Shown here: positions 8,609 through 16,734 of the stretch, piece after piece
How positions within the stretch are numbered: the first letter of the stretch is position 1
Layout: every line of letters begins with the position of its first letter
Assembly (NCBI GenBank): GCA_002482545.1
Contig: DLGF01000014.1
Coordinates: 269,268-333,267 of the forward strand
Direction: 5' to 3'
From: Sporomusaceae bacterium UBA7701
GTDB taxonomy: Bacteria; Bacillota; Negativicutes; Sporomusales; UBA7701
Length of the DNA stretch: 64,000 nucleotides
Program-made: the position numbers and the translations under genes
Notes under the pieces: model-generated
Told to the model about the DNA's origin: nothing
Seen by the model: only the letters and a program-made list of their open reading frames with translations
The model's database searches: none

Positions 8609-8655
8609 AAGGAGGCTGTCTGAAAAGCGGTACGCTTTTCAGACAGCCTCCTTTT
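8609..8655. terminator. Strong 21-bp hairpin terminator
   Basis: Arms 8609-8629 and 8633-8653 are fully complementary with a 3-nt loop and a T-rich end. It separates the helicase from the converging cydB and can serve both strands. Confidence 0.85.
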
Positions 8656-8677
8656 ACGTTCACCCGGTTACCTGGTT

Positions 8678-9901
8678 TTACTCCTGGTCAGACTCCGCTT
8701 CGCAGCCCCTTGCTTTTTGGTCCCTTTGCTGCTTATCCGGCGGCCCGCAGCCAGGTCCCTGCTTGAACCGCATCCCGTCATTGCCGCCTTTTAGAACATT
8801 GGCGATCTGCTGGAGGCGATCGGCCACACAATCCGCCTTGGCGATCAGCGCCCGCAGATCCCGATTCAGCCGCCCGACAAGCGAAGCTTGGGCGGCGTTC
8901 TCCACTTCGGCCAGCGTCGACCGGTGCCGGAAGATATAATACTTCCAGGCCTCCAGGCCGATGATGACCGGCAGAACCGCCCCCAGGGTCAGGCTCATAA
9001 TTTTGAGTGTCAGCTGGTTGGCCGCGGCGTTATAGATGTCCAGACTCCAGCGGGCATTCAGGCTGGAAACGGCGATTCGCGGGTATAATTCCGCGAAAAT
9101 GGCCGCCGTGGCGGCGGCGACTGCCAGGCTGCTGCCGGCAAAACTCCCCGGGCGGCGCCGGATATCCAGGCAATAGCCGGTCAACAGCATCGCCGCCATA
9201 AGCAGCAAAAAAAGCAGCCCGGTTATCGGCTTCAGCCCTGGTCCGAGAAGCAGGTAGGTATGGGCGGCAAACAGCAACGCCATCAGCAGGGCCAGCCGGC
9301 AAAGCCTCATCGATAAAGCCTCCACCCGCAGGCCGAGGCGGCGGTCAGCCTTCAGCAGCAGGTAAGTTGCCCCGTGGAGCAGGAAAAGCAAGACAAATAG
9401 CAAGCCCGCGGATATTGCGTAAAGACCGAGCAGATCGCCGAAGGTTCCGGCATACTGCCCGCCGGCGTTGATGGGCAGCCCGCCGAGCAGGTTGCCCATC
9501 GTCACGCCCCACAGCAGGGCGGGAAGAGCGCTGCCGCTGAAAAGGGCCCAATCCCAGAAGCCGCGCCAGCGCCGATCGGGACTCTTGTCGCGGAATTCAA
9601 AGGCGACGCCGCGCAGAACCAAAGGAGCCAGAATGAGCACCAGCGCCAGGTACAAGCCGCTGAAGAGAGTGGCATAGGCAATCGGAAAAGCCGCGAAAAG
9701 CACCGCGCCGGCGGTGATCAGCCATACCTCGTTGCCCTCCCACACCGGCGCCAGCGTGTTGAGGATAACCTGCCGCTCCTGATCCGACTTTCCCAGGAAA
9801 GGCAACAACATGCCGACGCCGTAATCAAAGCCCTCCAGAACCAGAAAACCGCCGAACAGAAGGCCGAAGGCGAAAAAGCAAGCCGTATTGAAATCCATCA
9901 T
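8678..9901 (-). CDS. cydB: Cytochrome bd ubiquinol oxidase subunit II
   Basis: CydB, the second membrane subunit of the bd-type quinol oxidase that reduces O2 to water, is recognised by FLVLEGFDYGVGML near the N-terminus, NTLAPVWEGNEVWLI and the following series of about nine hydrophobic helices. The bd oxidase protects anaerobes from oxygen. Start: ATG at 9901 (or the next codon, 9898) after AGGTGAG, 28 nt beyond the cydA stop. The protein is 407 residues, longer than the usual 335-380: after the last helix there is a polar tail of about 75 residues with a short coiled coil and a Cys/charge-rich end (CGPPDKQQRDQKARGCE). No cydDC assembly genes lie nearby. Confidence 0.93.
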   Translation of the reverse strand: MMDFNTACFFAFGLLFGGFLVLEGFDYGVGMLLPFLGKSDQERQVILNTLAPVWEGNEVWLITAGAVLFAAFPIAYATLFSGLYLALVLILAPLVLRGVAFEFRDKSPDRRWRGFWDWALFSGSALPALLWGVTMGNLLGGLPINAGGQYAGTFGDLLGLYAISAGLLFVLLFLLHGATYLLLKADRRLGLRVEALSMRLCRLALLMALLFAAHTYLLLGPGLKPITGLLFLLLMAAMLLTGYCLDIRRRPGSFAGSSLAVAAATAAIFAELYPRIAVSSLNARWSLDIYNAAANQLTLKIMSLTLGAVLPVIIGLEAWKYYIFRHRSTLAEVENAAQASLVGRLNRDLRALIAKADCVADRLQQIANVLKGGNDGMRFKQGPGCGPPDKQQRDQKARGCEAESDQE

Positions 9902-9929
9902 CTCACCTGCGCAGCCGCGCTTGGCCAAG

Positions 9930-11270
9930 TCAGTCGCCGGGACCGGCAAGGATGACTTTTCTGGCTATATAGCATGCCGCCAGCGCCACCACGGCATATA
10001 CCGCGGAATAAAGGGCCAGCGAGGTCCAGACGCTCGACGCCGGAACGGTCTGCGAGAAGCCCTCCTCCGTCAGCATCAGGCCGTAAACCAGCCAGGGCTG
10101 CCGGCCAACCTCGGTCATCAGCCAGCCGGCGGTGATCGCCAGATACGGAAGCGGCAGGCTGTAGATCGTCAATTTTAACAATACCGGGCAACATTCAAGC
10201 CTCCCTTTTCGCCAGCACCGGTAATTCATGGCCAAAAGCGCCAGCAGCCACAGGCCGATCCCGACCATCACCCGAAAACTCCAAAACAGGACGGCTACCG
10301 GCGGGATGTACTGCCCCGGTCCCAGGCGCCGGACATAATCGGCCTGAAGCTGGTTGATTCCCTGCACCGGGCTATGGGCGTCATGATAGGTAAGGATCGA
10401 CAAAACCGCGGGCAATCGCACCTGGCGGACGTTTCGCCGGTTGTCTTCGTCAATACTGGCCAAAACGATGAAAGGCGCCGGCGCCGCCGTTTCCCACAAG
10501 GCTTCCGACGCCGCCACTTTCATCGGCTGAACCCTGGCAAGGTATTGGTTGTAAAAGTGTCCGGTCACGACCACTAGAATCGTCGAAAGCAGAGCGCAAA
10601 TCAGCCCGAGGCTGAAGGACCTTTTCGCTTCGTCCAGATGCACCCCCCGGAGCAGGTAGTAGGCGCTTACCGCCATGACAAAGAAGCCCGCGGTTACAAA
10701 ACCGGATAAAACCGTATGGACAAACTGGTGATAAAGATAGGGATTCGTCAGGAGCTCCGCCAGGTCGGTCAACTCGACCCGCTGATTCCGGATTGCATAG
10801 CCCAGCGGGTGCTGCATAAACGAATTAGCCGAGAGAATCCAGAACGCCGAATAGTTGCTGGACCAGGCAACCAGCCATATCGCCGCCAGATGGACGCGCG
10901 AAGAGACTTTATCCCAGCCGTAGGCCCAGACTCCGATGGCGATCGACTCCACAAAAAACGCTGTCGCAGCCTCAAAGGCCAGCGAGGGGCCGAAAACACT
11001 CCCCACGTATTTGGAATACTCGGACCAGTTCATGCCGAACTGGAACTCATTCACCAGGCCGGTCACGATCGCCACGGCATAATTTACGAGAAACAATTTG
11101 CCCCAGAACTTGGCCAGCCTTTTATAGCGCGGATCGCCGCTTCGCACATACCAGGTCTCGATCAAGGCGATTAAAACGGACAATCCGAGCGTGAGAGCGA
11201 CAAACCAAAAGTGATAGGTAAGCGTAAGCCCGAACTGCAGCCGGGCCAGAAGCAATGCTGTATGATCCAT
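9930..11270 (-). CDS. cydA: Cytochrome bd ubiquinol oxidase subunit I
   Basis: CydA carries the hemes b558, b595 and d. Visible landmarks: His20 (TLTYHFWF), FQFGMNWSEYS, the Q-loop residues in MKVAASEALWET (Lys and Glu of the quinol site), HDAHSPVQG, and GWLMTEVGRQPW near residue 390. The Q loop is short, as in most Gram-positive enzymes. 446 residues is normal. The start is ambiguous between ATG 11270 and GTG 11276 (GTGACGATG, after CCGGGG). cydB follows 28 nt downstream, so cydAB is an operon; I see no Rex or other redox operator upstream. Confidence 0.94.
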   Translation of the reverse strand: MDHTALLLARLQFGLTLTYHFWFVALTLGLSVLIALIETWYVRSGDPRYKRLAKFWGKLFLVNYAVAIVTGLVNEFQFGMNWSEYSKYVGSVFGPSLAFEAATAFFVESIAIGVWAYGWDKVSSRVHLAAIWLVAWSSNYSAFWILSANSFMQHPLGYAIRNQRVELTDLAELLTNPYLYHQFVHTVLSGFVTAGFFVMAVSAYYLLRGVHLDEAKRSFSLGLICALLSTILVVVTGHFYNQYLARVQPMKVAASEALWETAAPAPFIVLASIDEDNRRNVRQVRLPAVLSILTYHDAHSPVQGINQLQADYVRRLGPGQYIPPVAVLFWSFRVMVGIGLWLLALLAMNYRCWRKGRLECCPVLLKLTIYSLPLPYLAITAGWLMTEVGRQPWLVYGLMLTEEGFSQTVPASSVWTSLALYSAVYAVVALAACYIARKVILAGPGD

Positions 11271-11411
11271 CGTCACCCCGGGAAACTAGACTTGGGAAAA
11301 TTAGTATGCGCCGATTCGGCTTCGCTTATTAAGTTATGGCCAGGCGCGAGTCCCGTCTTCCCGGCGCCGGTCCCGCTTTCCTGGGGCGCTTCGCCCCCTG
11401 CCGGCTATTCT

Positions 11412-11444
11412 AAAAGCAAAACCCACCGGCCGGAAGCCGGTGGT
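11412..11444 (-). terminator. Intrinsic terminator of mrdA
   Basis: On the minus strand an 8-9-bp stem CCACCGGC / GCCGGTGG with loop TTCCG is followed by a T-rich tract (11412-11421). Confidence 0.8.
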
Positions 11445-11445
11445 A

Positions 11446-11480
11446 GACAAACCCAGGCTGACGAAAAAGGTCCAGATGCA
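11446..11480 (+). repeat. Dispersed repeat, copy A
   Basis: GACAAACCCAGGCTGACGAA followed by AAAGGTCCAGATGCA recurs with few changes at 16383-16417. Here it sits between the mrdA terminator and the mrdA stop codon. Only one end of the element seen at 16.4 kb is present. Confidence 0.7.
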
Positions 11481-11487
11481 AGGCGCA

Positions 11488-13326
11488 TCACAGCGCCGTC
11501 CTGGGGGGGATGATCCTGGCATTATCGCCGGCTTCGCCTTTGGACTGGATATTGAAAGCCGCCTCCAGTATCTTGCGGGCAATCGGCGCTGCGGAATCCG
11601 AGCCAAAGCCGCCCTGTTCCACGATGACCGCCACCGCGACGGTCGGGTTGTCGAAGGGAGCATAGGCCACAAACCATCCGTGGTCGTCGCCATGGGGGTT
11701 TTCCGCCGTGCCGGTCTTGCCGGCAATCGCTATGGGAAAACCGTCGAAGACATAGGCCGCCGTTCCGCCGGGCTTGGCCACATCGGCCAGGGCGTCCCGG
11801 ATGAGGTTGAGATTGCGGCTGGATATTTTTACACTGCCCACCTCTTCCGGCTGAAAGGTTTTAAGGGTGGCGCCGTCCATCGCAACAATCTTGCTTACCA
11901 GATAAGGCCGGTACCGGTGCCCGCCATTGGCCACTTCACTCATAACCATCGCCATTTGCAGCGGCGTCGCCAGTTGGAAGCCCTGGCCGATCGCCGCGTC
12001 AAAGGTCTCCGACAGGTACCAGTCCTCGCCATAAACCTTCTCCTTGTAGCGGCGGTTGGCTACCAGCCCGTCGGCCTCGCCCGGCAGGTTAATCCCGGTA
12101 AAGGCGCCGAGGCCGAACATCCGGGCATACTTCTCCAGGTCGTCGATGCCGACCCGGTTGCCCATCTCATAGAAATAGACGTTGTCGGACTTGGAGAGGG
12201 CGGTCCGGAAATCAATCCAGCCCAGGGCTTCATTCATGGCGTTGCCTTTGGGAATGAGCCAGTGGCGGCCGGTGTCGAGAATCTTTTCTTCCGGCGTTAC
12301 CTTGCCGAGTTCCAGGGCCGCCGTCCCGGTAATGATCTTGAAAGTGGAGCCGGGCGGATATTCCCCGGCAATGGCCCGGTTTTGCATCGGATTAAAGGGA
12401 TTGTCGTTGATGATCTTCCAATCCTTGGACGATATGCCGCCATTGAACAGGTTTGGATTAAAGGTCGGGCGGCTTACCATCGCCAGGATTTCGCCGGTCT
12501 TCGGATTCATCGCGACCGCTGCGGCGGCTTTGGCGTTGACATTGCCGAGCTTGGTCTGAAGATATACGAGCTGCTCATCCATGGCCTTTTCGGCAGCCTT
12601 CTGGATTTTGGCGTCGATCGTCAGCACCAGGTTGTTGCCGGGAACCGGCTCCTTCTTGCCCAGCATCTGAATCGGCTTTCCCCCCACATCCACTTCGACC
12701 TGTCCTCCGCCGTCCGTACCGCGGATATCCTTGTCATACACCTGCTCCAGGCCGAATTTGCCGACAATGTCCCCGCTTTTATAGCCGTCGGCCTTCTTTT
12801 TCGCCAATTCGGTGTCGCTGATCTCGCCTACATAGCCGAAAAGATGGGCTCCCAGTTCCTGATTGATATAGTTGCGGACCGACTGAATCTCGATATCAAC
12901 ACCCGGCAGATCGCTCCGGTGTTCTTCAATCATCGTTATGACTTCCTGTCCGACGTCGCTTTTGATCCGTATCGGCTCGAGAGGATTGTCCCGCTGGCTG
13001 ATTTTCTGCCTGATCTCCTCCGGTTTCATGCCCAGGATGACGGCCAGGCGGTTGATGACATCATCGGGGATCGGACCGGTAATGGGAACAAGCGATACGG
13101 AAAATCCGGGGCGGTTGGAAACCAGGGGGACCCCGTTGCGGTCATAGAAAATGCCCCGCGGGGCCGCAATCGGCATGAGCCGGATCCGGTTATTATCGGA
13201 CTGCTTCCGGAAATCCGTCCCGTGGACAAGCTGCAAAAATCCCAGACGGGTTACCAGAGCCAAAATGACTAATATGATAATATATCCCAATACATCGAGC
13301 CGGCGATTCGAATTCTTGCCTACCAC
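11488..13326 (-). CDS. mrdA: Penicillin-binding protein 2 (cell elongation transpeptidase)
   Basis: A class B PBP of 612 residues that cross-links peptidoglycan during elongation, with RodA as usual partner. There is one N-terminal membrane anchor (about 13-33), a dimerisation/pedestal domain (about 55-235, with RGIFYDRNG) and a transpeptidase domain with the catalytic serine in GSTFK, the second motif SDN and the third KTGTAEN. The GTG start at 13326 follows GGGAGGAT by 8 nt. It is monocistronic: a good promoter lies at 13486-13514 and a terminator at 11412-11444. No mreBCD or rodA is in the window. Confidence 0.93.
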   Translation of the reverse strand: MVGKNSNRRLDVLGYIIILVILALVTRLGFLQLVHGTDFRKQSDNNRIRLMPIAAPRGIFYDRNGVPLVSNRPGFSVSLVPITGPIPDDVINRLAVILGMKPEEIRQKISQRDNPLEPIRIKSDVGQEVITMIEEHRSDLPGVDIEIQSVRNYINQELGAHLFGYVGEISDTELAKKKADGYKSGDIVGKFGLEQVYDKDIRGTDGGGQVEVDVGGKPIQMLGKKEPVPGNNLVLTIDAKIQKAAEKAMDEQLVYLQTKLGNVNAKAAAAVAMNPKTGEILAMVSRPTFNPNLFNGGISSKDWKIINDNPFNPMQNRAIAGEYPPGSTFKIITGTAALELGKVTPEEKILDTGRHWLIPKGNAMNEALGWIDFRTALSKSDNVYFYEMGNRVGIDDLEKYARMFGLGAFTGINLPGEADGLVANRRYKEKVYGEDWYLSETFDAAIGQGFQLATPLQMAMVMSEVANGGHRYRPYLVSKIVAMDGATLKTFQPEEVGSVKISSRNLNLIRDALADVAKPGGTAAYVFDGFPIAIAGKTGTAENPHGDDHGWFVAYAPFDNPTVAVAVIVEQGGFGSDSAAPIARKILEAAFNIQSKGEAGDNARIIPPRTAL

Positions 13327-13485
13327 GGACAGATCCTCCCGTTTCCCGGATTCTTGCTATCGCTGCCTTTCCTGCAGCGCATCCCGATCGGAACCGGAGC
13401 AATAAAAAAACCAGCTTCATGGATCGCTTGAAGATGGTAACAACACGGCCAAACACCCGACGAGCCTATTGAAATATACCTTTAA

Positions 13486-13514
13486 ATTCTACAGGTCTTC
13501 AAATGTTATGTCAA
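13486..13514 (-). promoter_or_regulatory. Sigma-A promoter of mrdA
   Basis: TTGACA (13509-13514) and TAGAAT (13486-13491) on the minus strand, spacer 17 nt, about 150 nt upstream of the GTG start. Confidence 0.75.
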
Positions 13515-13671
13515 CATTCTTCGACATAAATGAAGCGATACCTCTAGGAATTTCTATCCAGCCTCCCATCCTCCCCCGGGTCCATCCGGTATGTCAATCC
13601 GGCTGAAAGCCTGAACGAAGGGCAAGATTCTATAAACAGGCTACCCTTGGGCGCAACGGAAATCCGCATGG
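13515..13671. other. Noncoding gap with no recognised element
   Basis: Part of the 398-bp gap between mrdA and the CoA-transferase. Apart from the mrdA promoter and the CoA-transferase terminator at its ends I see no gene, no riboswitch consensus and no repeat. Confidence 0.5.
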
Positions 13672-13704
13672 AAAAGCGCCGGGGTTAAAAACCCCGGCGC
13701 TTTA
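13672..13704 (-). terminator. Terminator of CoA-transferase gene
   Basis: 12-bp perfect stem AAAGCGCCGGGG / CCCCGGCGCTTT with a 7-nt loop, followed by T residues on the minus strand. Confidence 0.85.
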
Positions 13705-13724
13705 TTACCGGCGATGCTCTTCTT

Positions 13725-14903
13725 CTACCGGCCCGCAAAAAAGGCTTTGGTCTTCGCCTCGTCCCAGCCGAGGAGTTCCCGGAGGATTTCGGCCTGGTGC
13801 TGCCCCAGGAGCGGCGCGGGACGCTCCACCGCACCGGGAGTCCGGGACATCTTCACCGGCACCCCCGGCATTTTGAGCTTGCCGGCCACCGGGTGCTCCA
13901 CCTCGATAATCATTTCCCTGGCCTGGATATGCGGATCGTTTACGACGCGGTCGACGGTGTTGATCGGGGCGCAGGGAAGACCTGCCGCTTCCAGCGCCGA
14001 AAGCCATTCCTCAATGGTTTTTTCCTTGAAGAGATCGTTCAGAATGGCATTCAGTTCTTTGACATTGGCGGTGCGTTGCCAGTTGGTGCTGAACCGCTCG
14101 TCCTTCACCAGCTCCGGCCGCTTCAGCAGATTGCAGAGACGTTCCCACAGGCGGTCGTTGCCGGCGCCGACGATAATATAGCCGTTTTTGGCGGTAAACG
14201 AGGAAAATGGCGTGATGGAAGGATGCCGGTTGCCGATCGGACCGGGGACGCTGCCGGAGGTGACATAGCGGGCGATGGCGTTTTCCAGAACCGCCAGCTG
14301 GCAGTCCAGCATGCCAACGTCGATCTTCTGCCCTTCGCCGGTCCGTTCCCGGTGAAAGAGCGCCAGCATCACCCCATAGGCGGTAAACATCCCGGCAATG
14401 ATGTCGCCGATCGACGCTCCGACCCGGGTAGGGTCGCCGTTCTCCGGGCCGGTGATGCTCATGATTCCCCCCATGGCCTGGACGATAATATCATAGGCGG
14501 GTTTGTCGCGATAGGGACCGGTGTGGCCGAAGCCGGAACAGGCCGCATAGATGAGTTTCGGATTGACGGCTTTCAATTCCTCATAGCCCAGGCCGAACTT
14601 CTCCATGGTCCCGGGCCGGTAGTTCTCCACCACCACGTCGGCGCGTCCGACCATTTCCTTGAACAGTCCGCAATCTTCGGCGCGCTTGAAATTCAGGGTC
14701 ATCGAGCGCTTGTTCCGGTTGAGACTCATAAAATAAGCGCTTTCCTCGCCGACAAAAGGTCCGAAGGCCCGGGAATCATCCCCCTCGCCGGGCGGTTCGA
14801 TCTTGATGATGTCCGCGCCGTAGTCCGCCATCATCATAGTGCAATAAGGACCTGCCAATACTCGGCTCAAATCCAGAACACGAATTCCCTGCAACGGTTT
14901 CAT
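13725..14903 (-). CDS. Class III CoA-transferase (CaiB/BaiF, formyl-CoA transferase-like)
   Basis: A 392-residue family III CoA-transferase: GIRVLDLSRVLAGPYCTMMMADYGADIIKIE at the start, then RNKRSMTLN, GFGHTGPYRDKPAYDIIVQAMGG with the catalytic Asp of the YD motif, and GNRHPSITPF. These enzymes move CoA between carboxylic acids through an Asp-CoA anhydride; known substrates include formate/oxalate, carnitine and bile acids, and sequence alone does not fix which. The ATG at 14903 has GGGGAG 8 nt upstream and is preferred over the ATG two codons earlier. It is monocistronic. An oxidoreductase of oxalate-type lies 11 kb away, which makes oxalate one possibility. Confidence 0.85.
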   Translation of the reverse strand: MKPLQGIRVLDLSRVLAGPYCTMMMADYGADIIKIEPPGEGDDSRAFGPFVGEESAYFMSLNRNKRSMTLNFKRAEDCGLFKEMVGRADVVVENYRPGTMEKFGLGYEELKAVNPKLIYAACSGFGHTGPYRDKPAYDIIVQAMGGIMSITGPENGDPTRVGASIGDIIAGMFTAYGVMLALFHRERTGEGQKIDVGMLDCQLAVLENAIARYVTSGSVPGPIGNRHPSITPFSSFTAKNGYIIVGAGNDRLWERLCNLLKRPELVKDERFSTNWQRTANVKELNAILNDLFKEKTIEEWLSALEAAGLPCAPINTVDRVVNDPHIQAREMIIEVEHPVAGKLKMPGVPVKMSRTPGAVERPAPLLGQHQAEILRELLGWDEAKTKAFFAGR

Positions 14904-15030
14904 CTTCATCTCTCCCCTTTTACTGCAAATTGGACCAATTGACAAAAAAACCGGGAAATACCCTCTAAACATCCCTCATTATAGTCATCCCCAATTCGAC
15001 AAATAGTTTTTTGCTCAACAAGAGAAATTA

Positions 15031-15069
15031 AAAAGGGACAAATTGGATATGCTCCACTCTGTCCCTTTG
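15031..15069 (-). terminator. Terminator of hutP
   Basis: 9-bp outer stem AAAGGGACA / TGTCCCTTT plus an inner TGGA/TCCA stem; on the minus strand it is followed by TTTTT. Confidence 0.75.
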
Positions 15070-15096
15070 ACTCACAAGTATGAAATTTTTGCCGGA

Positions 15097-15546
15097 TCAG
15101 TCGTCGTGACCCAGGTGCATGACGCCGAGCCCCGCCCGCTCATGGTTGGTGACGGGATGGAGGGCCGATTCGCCGAACAGGGCGACCGCTATCCAGTCTT
15201 TGTCCCTCACGATGGCGATTTTCACCGCCAGGCTGGCGCTACTGGCCACATTTACCATAATGCCGCGTTTGGCCTCTTCCACAGCATGCAGCAAAGCATG
15301 GTAGTTGGTCGCCGACTTGACGATGATGCCGCTGTTCAAGGCTGCACCGATCACGGCCCTGGTGGTTTTGGTCTGAAACTCGTTCATAGCCGAGTTGCCG
15401 CCCACTTCGGTCACGACAAACCGGTAGCCGTGCTCGGCCAGCAGTTGTTTAACCGCCTGCTCGTCGGCCATTGTGCGGGTCAGGGCCAACAGCATGGACG
15501 CCGTACCGACGGTGCGGATGCTCTCTTTCATAAACTGCTGGTTCAC
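15097..15546 (-). CDS. hutP: HutP-family RNA-binding regulator
   Basis: HutP is the histidine- and Mg-dependent antiterminator of histidine-utilisation (hut) operons in Bacillus. This 149-residue protein matches along its length: HALLHAVEEA (His83 and His87, equivalent to metal ligands His73/His77) and KDWIAVALFG followed by NHERAGLGV (His135, equivalent to His138). So metal- and probably ligand-binding residues are kept. No hut genes are in the window, so its RNA target is elsewhere. The start is uncertain: the GTG at 15546 lies in a 10-bp tandem duplication (GTGAACCAGC twice) and lacks a clear ribosome binding site; ATG at 15531 is an alternative. Confidence 0.85.
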   Translation of the reverse strand: MNQQFMKESIRTVGTASMLLALTRTMADEQAVKQLLAEHGYRFVVTEVGGNSAMNEFQTKTTRAVIGAALNSGIIVKSATNYHALLHAVEEAKRGIMVNVASSASLAVKIAIVRDKDWIAVALFGESALHPVTNHERAGLGVMHLGHDD

Positions 15547-15681
15547 GCTGGTTCACCAAATCTCTCTGTCTCTATGTCCCCATCTTATCTTGTTTACATT
15601 ACTTAGTCAACTAGTTCGACGCTCCTGGCATACATTTCCAAGGGGCGAAGCCCCCGCAACGGACAAGCCGCCGCGACCAGG

Positions 15682-16206
15682 CTACTTCGCGGCCTGCAGC
15701 ACGTCGATGAAGGCCCGCATATACATCGGCAAATCCGGCGGACGCCGCCCCGAAACCAGATTGCGGTCAACCACCGCTTCTTCATCAACCCACACGGCTC
15801 CGGCATTCACCAGGTCATCCCGGATCCCGGGCGTACTGGTCACCGTCCGCCCGGCCAAAATCCCGGCCGAAGCCAGGACCCACCCGGCGTGGCAAATCTG
15901 GCCAATAGGTTTTCCAGCCCCGTCCATATGCCGAACAAGAGCCAAAACCTCCGGGAACCGCCTGAGCTTGTCGGGAGCCCATCCGCCGGGGACCAGCAGG
16001 CCGTCGTAGTCGGCCGGGTTGATCGCCGTAAAGGATACGTCCGCCTGGGCGGGCACGCCGTATTTTCCCCGATACACTTCGCCCGCCCGTTCGCCCGCGA
16101 GCTGAACGGCAATTCCTTCTTCCCTGAGGCGCAGCACCGGATACCAAAGCTCCAAGTCCTCAAAATCCTGGTGCACCAGTTGCACTACCTTCTTAAGTCC
16201 CGTCAT
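15682..16206 (-). CDS. DJ-1/PfpI family protein
   Basis: A 174-residue class I glutamine-amidotransferase-fold protein of the PfpI type. Glu16-region (DFEDLELWYP), LLVPGGWAPDKLR, and the nucleophile elbow ICHAGW with Cys105-His106 are visible, so the Glu/Cys/His site is intact. Relatives have been described as intracellular proteases, deglycases or glyoxalases; the substrate is not decidable here. The ATG at 16206 follows GGAGGGG. It appears to be a single gene; only a weak GC-rich hairpin (GGGGC...GCCCC near 15640-15655) follows. Confidence 0.88.
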   Translation of the reverse strand: MTGLKKVVQLVHQDFEDLELWYPVLRLREEGIAVQLAGERAGEVYRGKYGVPAQADVSFTAINPADYDGLLVPGGWAPDKLRRFPEVLALVRHMDGAGKPIGQICHAGWVLASAGILAGRTVTSTPGIRDDLVNAGAVWVDEEAVVDRNLVSGRRPPDLPMYMRAFIDVLQAAK

Positions 16207-16359
16207 TCTTCTCCCCTCCGCAGCATGATCTTCCGGCTGGCTTATCTCCCTTTTTGGGGAAATTTTCCATGATTAAGCATTCGCCGCCGGCGGCAGAGAG
16301 TCCTCCTCCCTCCCTGCCGCCCCAGGTTATGCGGACAGAGGTTTTTCGCCGCGCAAAAG

Positions 16360-16375
16360 TGAATACTAGTATTCA
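16360..16375. repeat. 16-bp perfect palindrome
   Basis: TGAATACTAGTATTCA reads the same on both strands. It lies 8 nt before the left end of the long inverted-repeat element and could be an operator or insertion scar; nothing identifies its binder. Confidence 0.6.
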
Positions 16376-16382
16376 GATTGTT

Positions 16383-16712
16383 GACAAACCCAGACTGGCG
16401 AAAAAGGTCCAGATACACGTCCTGATTTCGCGAGTTCTTTCAGCGCTCATTGCTTATCTGCAAATGAACCACGGACAGCGGGCGGGCCGTACCGGAAAGC
16501 GTACTGGCCGGAAGATGTTTATTAAGCTGCGGTAAGCGCCAGCGTCGGAGCGTTCATAAACATCTTCCGTGTTTAGGCAAGCGTACTCCGGGCATACGCA
16601 CGCAAGCGCTCTAGAGCCAAGTGCGCAAGTTCTTGGCTCGTATGCTTGGAGCCGCGGCCCACCGCTTGCGGGTACGCCGCAGATGGGCCTTTATCGCCGG
16701 CCCGGTATTCAG
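16383..16712. repeat. Noncoding element bounded by imperfect inverted repeats
   Basis: The 530-bp gap between 16206 and 16735 has no convincing gene. It contains a left arm 16395-16414 and a right arm 16681-16700 that match as inverted repeats at 15 of 20 positions (17 pairable with G-U). Between them is a perfect 14-bp inverted repeat (16509-16522 and 16556-16569, CGGAAGATGTTTAT) and further short pairs (AGCCAAG/CTTGGCT near 16615-16645). The left end recurs at 11446-11480. This looks like a short non-autonomous repeat or a large structured RNA; I cannot tell which. Confidence 0.5.
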
Positions 16713-16734
16713 AGCCACATAGGAGGGATAAGGA

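Noticed and set aside
11440..13272. Long open frame opposite mrdA (about 610 codons)
   Set aside because: It is antisense to a clear PBP2 with all catalytic motifs, lacks a ribosome binding site and domain similarity; long antisense frames are expected at this G+C content.
13515..13671. Possible riboswitch in the gap upstream of mrdA
   Set aside because: No match to c-di-GMP, TPP, cobalamin or other consensus that I could recognise on either strand.
16254..16535. 93-codon open frame in the repeat region
   Set aside because: It runs through the dispersed repeat and inverted repeats and has no ribosome binding site or plausible protein composition.
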